NCBI RefSeq assembly: GCF_019740315.1
Contig: NZ_JAHXZR010000001.1
Span: forward strand, 558,001 to 622,000
Origin: Oceanobacter mangrovi
GTDB lineage: Bacteria; Pseudomonadota; Gammaproteobacteria; Pseudomonadales; Oceanobacteraceae
Reading direction: 5' to 3'
DNA length: 64,000 nt
The position numbers were made by a program, and so were the translations under genes. This document shows, in pieces, positions 56,937 to 64,000 of the stretch. Numbering within the stretch: position 1 is the first letter of the stretch; each line of letters starts with the position of its first letter. The notes below the pieces were generated by a model. That model was not told the DNA's origin and made no database searches. It saw nothing but the letters and a program-made list of their open reading frames with translations.

Positions 56937-57584
56937 TTACATACTGTCGAAGGCGAAACCGTATTCGGCAGCAGAGTCCTGAATCCAGGCGGCGATGTAA
57001 TCAGCAAAGCTGCGACGAATCACCAGTTCGAACTCCTGGGCACCCACACGACGCAGGGTACAACCTGCTTTGGCGAAGTTGGTGTTAACCACTTTGCCAA
57101 CCGGGAAGTTGCGCTCATGAATATCGTAGTGAACCGATTTCATCAGTACGTTCTCGGCGTTGGCACCGCTCAGCATCAGGAGGGTCTGGCCACCGGATAC
57201 GTTCACCACCTGATAGTGGCCACTAAGGTTGTCACGCAGTGACTGTTCCAGAGCAAAAGCGTGTACGCCGGGCAAGGTGATCAGCCACTGGTCTGGTGTC
57301 AGCCAGCGAATCACGTATTCGCCGCTTTCAACGCTTTTCAGACGGCCCGGCAGTGCGACACCCAGTACTTTCTCGGCAGCGGCCAGGAAGGCTTCGTCAT
57401 CTGGCTTGCCGCGCAGGGTGATGTGGCCCATCAGGCTCAACTCGCGAGCAACCACAGTGGGTTGCGCGCTGTTAGACCATTTGATGTTGACCAGTGGAGA
57501 TTCCGCCTGGCTGTTGTTGTCAGCGTACTGGTTCATCAGTGCGCAACCGTGATCTTTGGTCATGGCTGGAGTGCTCTCAGACAT
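56937..57584 (-). CDS. soxG: Sarcosine oxidase gamma subunit
   Basis: A 215-residue SoxG-family protein (RGKPDDEAFLAAAEKVLGVALP, TPDQWLI, RNFPVGKVVNTNFAKAGCTL). It is the small gamma subunit of heterotetrameric sarcosine oxidase. Overlaps soxA by 8 bases; last gene of soxBDAG. Confidence 0.94.
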   Translation of the reverse strand: MSESTPAMTKDHGCALMNQYADNNSQAESPLVNIKWSNSAQPTVVARELSLMGHITLRGKPDDEAFLAAAEKVLGVALPGRLKSVESGEYVIRWLTPDQWLITLPGVHAFALEQSLRDNLSGHYQVVNVSGGQTLLMLSGANAENVLMKSVHYDIHERNFPVGKVVNTNFAKAGCTLRRVGAQEFELVIRRSFADYIAAWIQDSAAEYGFAFDSM

Positions 57585-60500
57585 TCTGGCGGTCTCCTTT
57601 AGGGTCGTAGAATACCGGGCTACAGATCTCTGCTTCGATCACTGTGCCATCAATTTGTGGGTAGTAAACCGTCTCACCCATACGGTTCAGGCCGTTCTTG
57701 ATCACGCCCATGGCGATGCTGCGACCCAGAGTGGCGCTGTAGTAGCTGGAAGTAACATGGCCAAGAATCTCAGCCGGTACTTTGAACTGCTTGCTGTTGA
57801 TGGCGGCCATACCTTCGGTCAACACCACGCTCGGGTTCTTGGTTTTGATACCAACCAGTTGCTTGCGGTTGTCACGGGTTGGATCCTGGCGGTTCATACC
57901 GCGCTTGCCGATGAAGCTGAATTCCTTGTTCATCGAAACCGCCCAGCCCATGCCGAGGTCGTAAGGCGTGACGCTGCCGTCGGTGTCCTGACCGGCAATG
58001 ATGAAGCCTTTTTCAGCCCGCAGAATGTGCATGACTTCGGTGCCGTATGGCGTGATGTCGTACTGCGCACCCACTTCCATCAGCTTGTTCCATACCTGCA
58101 GACCGTAGTTGGCTGGTACGTTGATTTCGTAGGACAGCTCACCGGTGAAGGAAATACGGAATACCCGCGCCGGAACACCGGCAACGGTACCGGCACGCCA
58201 GTCCATGAACTTGAATCCGTCTTTATCCAGATCGATATCACTGGTCAGTTGCGCCAGCAGCTTGCGGCTGTTTGGACCGGAAATCGTCATGGTGGCCCAG
58301 TGGTCAGTCACGGAGGTCATGAAGACTTCCAGTTCTGGCCATTCAGTCTGGTGATACAGTTCCAGCCATTCCAGTACCCGTGCGGCACCGCCAGTGGTGG
58401 TGGTCATCAGGAAGTGGTTGTCAGCCAGACAGGAAGTTACACCGTCGTCGAACACCATGCCGTCTTCGCCACACATCAGGCCGTAGCGACACTTGCCAAC
58501 ACCCAGTTTGGCCCAGGCGTTAGTGTAGATACGACCGAGGAATTCACGCGCATCCTTACCCTGGATATCGATCTTGCCCAGTGTCGAGGCATCGAGAATA
58601 CCGACGCTGTTACGAACGGCCAGTACTTCGCGATTGAGGGAATCCTGCATGGATTCACCGGCTTTCGGGTAGTACCACGGACGTTTCCACTGGCCAACAT
58701 CTTCAAACAGCGCGCCGTGAGCGACGTGCCAGGAATGCATGGCGGTGTAACGTTTCGGATCGAACAGCTCGCCACAGTGACGACCGGCGATGGCGCCGAA
58801 AGTAACCGGGGTGTAGTTCGGACGGAACACGGTAGTGCCCACTTCCGGAATGGTCAGGCCACGAACCTGGGCCGCAATGGCCATACCGTTGATGTTACCC
58901 AGTTTGCCCTGGTCAGTACCAAAACCCAGTGCGGTGTAGCGCTTGACGTGTTCGATGGACTCAAAGCCTTCACGAATCGCCAGCTCGATACCGCCAGCGG
59001 TGACGTCGTTCTGGAAGTCAACAAATTGCTTTGGTGCACGGCTCAGTGGCTGATCGTGTGGAGCAATGTAGAGTTCCATTGGTGAGGTGGTTTTCGTTTT
59101 GGCAACCTGGTAACCGGAACGTGGCGTAGCCGCTTTGAAGCCACAGGCTTCAGCTGCCTGAACACCAGCATTCTGACCTTCAGACAAGCAGTCAGACAGC
59201 TCGTAGTGACCACGGATACCACCGGCAATCAGACGGTGTTCATGAGTTTCACCTGGTACAAAACCGAAGATCTTCTTGTCCCACACAGGACGTGGGCCAC
59301 TGTGGCAAGACAAGTGAACAACCGGGCTCCAGCCGCCGGAAGTGGCGATGGTGTCACAGCTGATGGTCTGCTTCTGGCCAGACAGCTTTTTGCCATCGGC
59401 AGAGATAGCGCTGATTTTGGCAGATTTAACCCGCGCCTGACCGGCAGCGTCGTAAACCACAGAACCAAAAATCACCTTGATGCCCAGCGCCTGCGCCTGC
59501 TTGACGCGGTCGCCATTGGCGGAAGGACGGCTGTCAACAATAGCAGCGACTTCGCGACCGGCTTCCTGCCAGGCAATGGCAGCTTCATAACCGTCGTCGT
59601 TGGCAGTACCAACCACCAGTTTGTTGCCTGGAACTACGCCATAACGGTTGATATAGGTGGTCACGGCAGAAGCCAGCATCACACCCGGGATATCGTTGTT
59701 ACCGAAGACGATAGGACGTTCCTGGGCACCCGTCGCCAGCACAACCCAATGCGCACGTACCTTGTGGATACGCTGACGGGCTTGCTGTACGCCGTTCACA
59801 CTTGGGGCGCGGTCAGCGATGTGGTCAGTCAGACGTTCATGAATGGTGAGGAAGTTGTGATCGTGCAAACCGTTAACGGTCGCGCGTGGCAGCAACAACA
59901 CGTTTTTGTTGGCAGCCAGTTCAGCAATGACTTCAGCCACCCATTCAGCGGCAGGCTTGCCATTGATGGACTGTTTGCTGTGCAGCAGTGAGCCGCCAAA
60001 TTCTTCCTGTTCGTCAGCCAGGATAACGCGGGCACCTGAGCTGGCAGCCGCCTGGGCAGCGGCCAGACCGGTTGGGCCGGCACCAACGATGACGACGTCA
60101 GCGTGACGGCTGAAGTGATCGTAGATATCAACGTCGAGTTCTTTCGAGGCTTTACCCAGACCAGCGGCTTTACGAATGTACTTCTCGTAGGTAGGCCACA
60201 TACCGGCAGGCCCCATGAAGGTCTTGTAGTAGAAGCCTGGAGGCATCATTTTGCCGCCGATTTTGCCGATGTAGGACATCAGGTCGAAATCAACGTTTGG
60301 CCAACCAGCCACGGCTGAACAAACCAGACCGCCGTACAGTGCCTGTTGGGTCGCACGGACGTTCGGGATCTGGGTCGCTTCGGAAGCGCCAACCTGCATC
60401 ACTGCGTTCGGCTCTTCGGCACCGGCAGCAATAATGCCGCGAGGACGGCTGTACTTGAAGCTACGGCCGATGATGTTGACGCCATTGGCCAGCAGGGCAG

Positions 60501-60612
60501 AAGCCAGGGTATCACCCTCGTAACCACTGAACTGCTTGCCGTTGTAGGTGAAGGTCAGTGGCTTGCCACGATTGATGCGGCCACCAGACGGAATACGGTT
60601 AACTTGTGCCAT
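57577..60612 (-). CDS. soxA: Sarcosine oxidase alpha subunit
   Basis: About 1011 residues. The N-terminal part (KPLTFTYNGKQFSGYEGDTL, then VIVGAGPTGLAAAQAA) binds NAD/FAD-type nucleotide; the C-terminal ~400 residues are an aminomethyltransferase (GcvT) fold that binds folate. The enzyme oxidatively demethylates sarcosine to glycine, forming methylene-tetrahydrofolate. The ATG overlapping the soxD stop as TGATG was chosen, with AAGGAA at 7 bases. Confidence 0.97.
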   Translation of the reverse strand: MAQVNRIPSGGRINRGKPLTFTYNGKQFSGYEGDTLASALLANGVNIIGRSFKYSRPRGIIAAGAEEPNAVMQVGASEATQIPNVRATQQALYGGLVCSAVAGWPNVDFDLMSYIGKIGGKMMPPGFYYKTFMGPAGMWPTYEKYIRKAAGLGKASKELDVDIYDHFSRHADVVIVGAGPTGLAAAQAAASSGARVILADEQEEFGGSLLHSKQSINGKPAAEWVAEVIAELAANKNVLLLPRATVNGLHDHNFLTIHERLTDHIADRAPSVNGVQQARQRIHKVRAHWVVLATGAQERPIVFGNNDIPGVMLASAVTTYINRYGVVPGNKLVVGTANDDGYEAAIAWQEAGREVAAIVDSRPSANGDRVKQAQALGIKVIFGSVVYDAAGQARVKSAKISAISADGKKLSGQKQTISCDTIATSGGWSPVVHLSCHSGPRPVWDKKIFGFVPGETHEHRLIAGGIRGHYELSDCLSEGQNAGVQAAEACGFKAATPRSGYQVAKTKTTSPMELYIAPHDQPLSRAPKQFVDFQNDVTAGGIELAIREGFESIEHVKRYTALGFGTDQGKLGNINGMAIAAQVRGLTIPEVGTTVFRPNYTPVTFGAIAGRHCGELFDPKRYTAMHSWHVAHGALFEDVGQWKRPWYYPKAGESMQDSLNREVLAVRNSVGILDASTLGKIDIQGKDAREFLGRIYTNAWAKLGVGKCRYGLMCGEDGMVFDDGVTSCLADNHFLMTTTTGGAARVLEWLELYHQTEWPELEVFMTSVTDHWATMTISGPNSRKLLAQLTSDIDLDKDGFKFMDWRAGTVAGVPARVFRISFTGELSYEINVPANYGLQVWNKLMEVGAQYDITPYGTEVMHILRAEKGFIIAGQDTDGSVTPYDLGMGWAVSMNKEFSFIGKRGMNRQDPTRDNRKQLVGIKTKNPSVVLTEGMAAINSKQFKVPAEILGHVTSSYYSATLGRSIAMGVIKNGLNRMGETVYYPQIDGTVIEAEICSPVFYDPKGDRQNV

Positions 60613-60917
60613 CACACGGTTCCTTCTTTTTTCACGTTGAGCACAGGCTGTGGTTCAGCGCCCAACAGGTAGCTTTGCTCAATCTTGTACGACACAGTGT
60701 TACGGCTCAGGTTAAAGAACTTGCCGCAACCTGCCGAGTGCACCCAAAGTTCCTGTTGTTGGCCTTTCGGGTTCTTGCGGAAAAAGATGTACTGGGCCCA
60801 TTCGGCGTCAGAACAGTTGTCTGCATCTTTCGGGCGGGCAATGTGTGCCTGGCCCTTGCAGTGGAATTCTTCTTCCTCACGGTATTCGCAGCAGTGAGGA
60901 CAATAAATGTGCAACAT
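60612..60917 (-). CDS. soxD: Sarcosine oxidase delta subunit
   Basis: A 101-residue zinc-binding subunit: CPHC at residues 6-9, CKG and HSAGCGKFF, matching SoxD. It lies between soxB and soxA. Confidence 0.96.
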   Translation of the reverse strand: MLHIYCPHCCEYREEEEFHCKGQAHIARPKDADNCSDAEWAQYIFFRKNPKGQQQELWVHSAGCGKFFNLSRNTVSYKIEQSYLLGAEPQPVLNVKKEGTV

Positions 60918-60939
60918 GGTGTATTCCTCTCCAGGCCGA

Positions 60940-62196
60940 TTAGTGCGCTACACCGGCAGCGCCGTGTTCGTCGACCAGGGCACCGGTCACGAAGCGTTCA
61001 ATTGAGAAAGGCTCGGCCAGCGGAGATGGCTTGCCGTGTGCCAGGGTTTCAGCAAAGACGTGACCGGATCCAGGTGTCGCCTTGAAGCCACCGGTACCCC
61101 AGCCGCAGTTGATGAAGAAGTTCTTCACCGGTGTGCTGCCGATAATCGGACAGGCGTCAGGGGTGGTATCCACAATGCCGCCCCATTGACGGTTCATGCG
61201 AACCCGGCTGGCGGTTGGGAACATTTCCACGATGGCGTGGATGGTGTGCTCAATGATCGGGTAGGAGCCGCGCTGACCGTAGCCAACCCAGCCGTCGATA
61301 CCGGCACCAATCACCAGGTCGCCCTTGTCGGACTGAGACATGTAACCGTGGACGTGGTTGGACATCACCACGGTATCCATCATTGGCTTGATCGGCTCGG
61401 AAACCAGCGCCTGCAGTGGGTGAGATTCCAGCGGCAGCTCGAAACCAGCCATCTTGGCAACCACACCGGAGTGACCGGCAACCACGGAACCAACGCGGTC
61501 AGCTTTGATTTCGCCATACTGCTTGGTTTTCACACCACGGATGGTGTTGGAGCTGTCGATGATCAGATCTGTCACTTCACAGTTCTGGATCAGGTGCACA
61601 CCCAGCGCGCTGGCGGCACGGGCATAGCCCCAGGCCACCGCATCGTGACGGGCGTTACCACCGCGACGCTGTACCGACGCGCCCAGAATCGGGTAACGGG
61701 CACCGGCAGAGCAATCCAGTGTTGGAATTTCTTTTTGCAGCTGTTCAGCATCAACCATTTCGTTGTCGACGCCCTGCAGCTGGTTGGCGTACACCAGACG
61801 TTCGTTGTTACGCATGTCCTGCAGGGTATGACAGGTGTGGTATACGCCACGCTGGGAGAACATCACGTTGTAGTTGAGGTCCTGTGACAGGCCTTCCCAC
61901 AATTTCATACCGTGTTCGTACAGTGCTGCAGACTCATCCCACAGGTAGTTGGAACGCACGATGGTGGTGTTACGACAGGCGTTACCACCGCCGAGGTGAC
62001 CCTTTTCCAGCACTGCCACGTTAGTGATACCGTGGTTCTTGGCCAGATAGTAGGCAGTCGCCAGACCGTGACCGCCGCCGCCGATGATAATGATGTCGTA
62101 CTTCTTGTTCGGCGTCGGGTTGGCCCACTGTCGCTCCCAGTTTTCGTGGTGGCTGAGTGAATGTTTCACCAGCGACAAGCCGGAATATTTTTCCAT
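60940..62196 (-). CDS. soxB: Sarcosine oxidase beta subunit
   Basis: About 418 residues of the DAO family: FAD motif IIIGGGGHGLATAYYLA, NTTIVRSNYL (flavin region) and CGWGTGGFKATPGSG. It holds the sarcosine site. ATG giving MEKYSGLSLVKHSL with GAGGAAA upstream was chosen over 63 further open codons. First gene of soxBDAG. Confidence 0.96.
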   Translation of the reverse strand: MEKYSGLSLVKHSLSHHENWERQWANPTPNKKYDIIIIGGGGHGLATAYYLAKNHGITNVAVLEKGHLGGGNACRNTTIVRSNYLWDESAALYEHGMKLWEGLSQDLNYNVMFSQRGVYHTCHTLQDMRNNERLVYANQLQGVDNEMVDAEQLQKEIPTLDCSAGARYPILGASVQRRGGNARHDAVAWGYARAASALGVHLIQNCEVTDLIIDSSNTIRGVKTKQYGEIKADRVGSVVAGHSGVVAKMAGFELPLESHPLQALVSEPIKPMMDTVVMSNHVHGYMSQSDKGDLVIGAGIDGWVGYGQRGSYPIIEHTIHAIVEMFPTASRVRMNRQWGGIVDTTPDACPIIGSTPVKNFFINCGWGTGGFKATPGSGHVFAETLAHGKPSPLAEPFSIERFVTGALVDEHGAAGVAH

Positions 62197-62481
62197 CGCT
62201 CTGGTTTCCTCAATTGGTGATTTGGTGTGGTTGCGTGGGCCGCAACACGGTTTGATGAAAGGGCTTCTCGGGGGAATGCCATAGGCGTATTTAGCCGCGT
62301 TTGAGGCCGTTGCGTTTTTCAAAACGCGACATGGATATGCCTTTTTGGGCAGCGTTGGAGGATTGTGCGAATTACAAAAGGGCAAGCAGCCTCAACTGCC
62401 ACCTCATGTAACTGCACAGAAGCAGAAAATCAGGTCGGGCGAACAGTTGTGCTGGAGAGGCTGGGGAAGGTTGGATGGCGT
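62197..62481. other. Gap between soxB and its regulator
   Basis: Contains an inverted repeat GCGTTTT-TC-AAAACGC at 62312-62327, a possible operator, about 115 bases before the soxB ATG. A minus-strand TGGCAG...GC match near 62385-62401 has one base too many between GG and GC for a sigma54 promoter. No other gene is seen. Confidence 0.4.
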
Positions 62482-63675
62482 TTAGATCAGTTCATTGGCT
62501 TCCATAAAAACTGCCTTTTCGATGTTGTATTTTTTGATCATCTTGCCGAGCGCGCGGCGGTCTTTGCCACACAGGCTGGCAGCCTTGGTAACGTTCCCAT
62601 TGGTTTCGTCCAGAATTCGGCTGATGTACTCCTTTTCGAATGTTTCGACGATTCGGCGTTTGTCACGGCTGAAATTGTAGTTACCGTCGTCGATGTCACA
62701 ATAGTCGATGAGCTGTGGGCTGGTGTGTTTCAGGTCATCTGGGTTCTGCGGCTCTGCTACCACATAGCGATCAATATCCGGGTTGTCCGGCGGCGAAACT
62801 GGGTCGGTCAGGGAGTCGGTTAAATAGAACTGGCCAGGGCTGATGACAGAGTCTCGGGTAAGCAAATAAAGACGGTGGATCGTATTCTCAAGTTCACGCA
62901 CATTACCAGGCCAGGGTAGTGACGAGAAATGATCGATCAGGTCGTTGGAAACGATTTTCATGCCCATGCCATATTGATCAGAAAACTGACGAAGAAAATG
63001 CTCTACCAGAATTGGGATATCTTCTGTTCGCTGTCGCAGGGCAGGCATGTTCACATTGAGAATGTTGAGGCGGTAATATAAATCCTGCCGAAACAATCCC
63101 TGATCAATTTGCGCCTGAAGATCACAGTTGGCCGAGGCGATAACCCGAACATCGGAGTGGAATGTTTTTTCTGAACCGACAGGCCGATATTCTGATTCCT
63201 GTAAAAGGCGTAACAAGGCAGCCTGCGAATTTAATGACAAACTGTCAATTTCATCGAGAAATAGTGTGCCTTTTCCAGCGCTGGCCAATAACCCTTTTTT
63301 ATCTTGTCGAGCATCAGTGAATGCCCCTTTTTTATGACCAAATAGTTCACTATTAAACAAGTCGTTTGTTAACGTGGCGCAGTTTACGGCGATAAAAGGG
63401 TAACCAGACCTTGGGCCACTATAATGAAGCCCTCGAGCCGCTAATTCCTTACCGGTGCCTGTTTCTCCCGATATCAATACAGGGGCATCAAATTGGCTGA
63501 AAACATGGATGCTTTCAACGGCATGAGCAAGTACCGGAGATTCCCCCACGATATTGATCTTGTTCAGGTCAATGCTGTATTCATCAGCGTTGGCAATGCC
63601 TTTGACTGTGTTTTCGTGTTGCGCCATGGCGGCATCATTCATGGTGTTTGTATGATTTTCCATCATTGGCTCCAT
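62482..63675 (-). CDS. Sigma54-dependent activator upstream of the sox operon
   Basis: About 397 residues with only a short N-terminus (~40 residues) and no sensor domain, PspF-like. AAA+ domain: ISGETGTGKELAARGLHYS, sigma54-loop GAFTDA in place of GAFTGA, KGTLFLDEIDSLS, and PWPGNVRELENTIHRLY. A C-terminal Fis-type helix-turn-helix is NVTKAASLCGKDRRALGKMI. It lies directly upstream of soxBDAG on the same strand, so it could control sarcosine catabolism, but no clear sigma54 promoter was found before soxB. ATG with AAGGAG at 7 bases was chosen. Confidence 0.9.
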   Translation of the reverse strand: MEPMMENHTNTMNDAAMAQHENTVKGIANADEYSIDLNKINIVGESPVLAHAVESIHVFSQFDAPVLISGETGTGKELAARGLHYSGPRSGYPFIAVNCATLTNDLFNSELFGHKKGAFTDARQDKKGLLASAGKGTLFLDEIDSLSLNSQAALLRLLQESEYRPVGSEKTFHSDVRVIASANCDLQAQIDQGLFRQDLYYRLNILNVNMPALRQRTEDIPILVEHFLRQFSDQYGMGMKIVSNDLIDHFSSLPWPGNVRELENTIHRLYLLTRDSVISPGQFYLTDSLTDPVSPPDNPDIDRYVVAEPQNPDDLKHTSPQLIDYCDIDDGNYNFSRDKRRIVETFEKEYISRILDETNGNVTKAASLCGKDRRALGKMIKKYNIEKAVFMEANELI

Positions 63676-64000
63676 GCACAAACTCCTTGAGGGCAGAATC
63701 CAAGAAAAGCAAAAAAGAAGCCAGAATCCTCAGCGGTAAATCAGCTTGATATAATGGCATCTTAATGTGAATTGATACCCTGATGTGTGTATTGAAATAC
63801 ATCTTCCACTGTTCCCCAGGCTCGATGGGGAGGATTTGCCCCGGTACTTTGACCCAGTGGGATTTTTTTTACCCTATATGGATATTACAGAGTAGTAACT
63901 TTTCATTTTTTGAAAATCCAATTCCAGCTATCTTTGTAATTCTGACTGTCAGGGGATAGCCGGAATGCGCCAAATTTATCTAAAGGTCTATTTCTGTCTG
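63676..64000. other. Right-end non-coding stretch
   Basis: Region upstream of the sigma54 activator gene. A TATAAT is at 63750-63755 (plus strand) without a good -35. An ATG at 63965 preceded by AGGGGA opens a frame that runs off the right edge (12 codons seen); too short to identify. Confidence 0.35.

Noticed and set aside
57556-59085. 509-codon plus-strand frame over soxA
   Set aside because: Shadow of the conserved soxA gene; no family resemblance.
62385-62401. Sigma54 promoter before soxB
   Set aside because: GG and GC are separated by 11 bases in place of 10, so the spacing rule fails.
63841-63870. T8 run near the right edge as a terminator
   Set aside because: The preceding stem (CCC-AGT-GGG) is only three pairs.

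Overview
The window comes from a gammaproteobacterium chromosome of moderate GC. Gene order is close to Pseudomonas: pyrX-pyrB-pyrR-ruvX-yqgE-tonB-gshB-pilGHIJK-chpABC and cyaA-lptM-lysA-dapF-DUF484, with a sutA homologue. Several protein sequences and missing genes differ from Pseudomonas. My inference is a marine relative (Oceanospirillales/Pseudomonadales); no rRNA or tRNA is present to test this.

Layout. 1-1.4 kb: lemA (partial), ydbL and ynbE, facing a cytochrome c5 gene. 1.4-6.3 kb: a spermidine-synthase-like gene with an eroded active site, arginine decarboxylase, and a flavin monooxygenase. 6.3-8.6 kb: a sigma54 activator divergent from that monooxygenase, with a good -24/-12 promoter and palindromic upstream sites between them. 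8.7-16 kb: sutA, a HAD phosphatase, DUF484, dapF, lysA, lptM and class I adenylate cyclase. 16-21.8 kb: pyrimidine genes (pseudo-dihydroorotase, pyrB, pyrR), ruvX, yqgE, a TonB-like gene and gshB. 22-35.5 kb: the Pil-Chp chemotaxis system for type IV pili, including a 2568-residue ChpA with a recent tandem repeat. 35.5-45.5 kb: an island of surface-glycan genes. 45.5-49.7 kb: the SAM cycle (metF remnant, ahcY, metK, SahR-like regulator). 49.7-52.6 kb: an H-NOX and PAS-GGDEF-EAL pair. 53-56.7 kb: edd-glk and a small membrane protein. 56.9-63.7 kb: heterotetrameric sarcosine oxidase and a sigma54 activator.

The most interesting part is the glycan island between chpC and the broken metF. Its rightward arm has a HAD-UbiA fusion, DprE1-like and DprE2-like enzymes, a flippase-like membrane protein and an AT-rich polytopic membrane protein. 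Together these look like a complete route to polyprenyl-phospho-D-arabinofuranose plus candidates for moving and transferring the sugar. The first three steps match the mycobacterial decaprenylphosphoryl-arabinose pathway and the D-Araf pilin glycosylation pathway reported in some Pseudomonas aeruginosa strains. Its position beside the pilus chemotaxis genes makes a pilus or cell-surface arabinosylation role a reasonable inference. The leftward arm encodes two to three glycosyltransferases, including a KpsS-like capsule protein, and a YrbL-type kinase-like protein.

Other signals worth following are the decayed metF between the island and ahcY, a sequestering hairpin with a 7-codon leader ORF at the cyaA start, an orphan leftward terminator suggesting an unannotated transcript between H-NOX and edd, and several conserved proteins with altered key residues.
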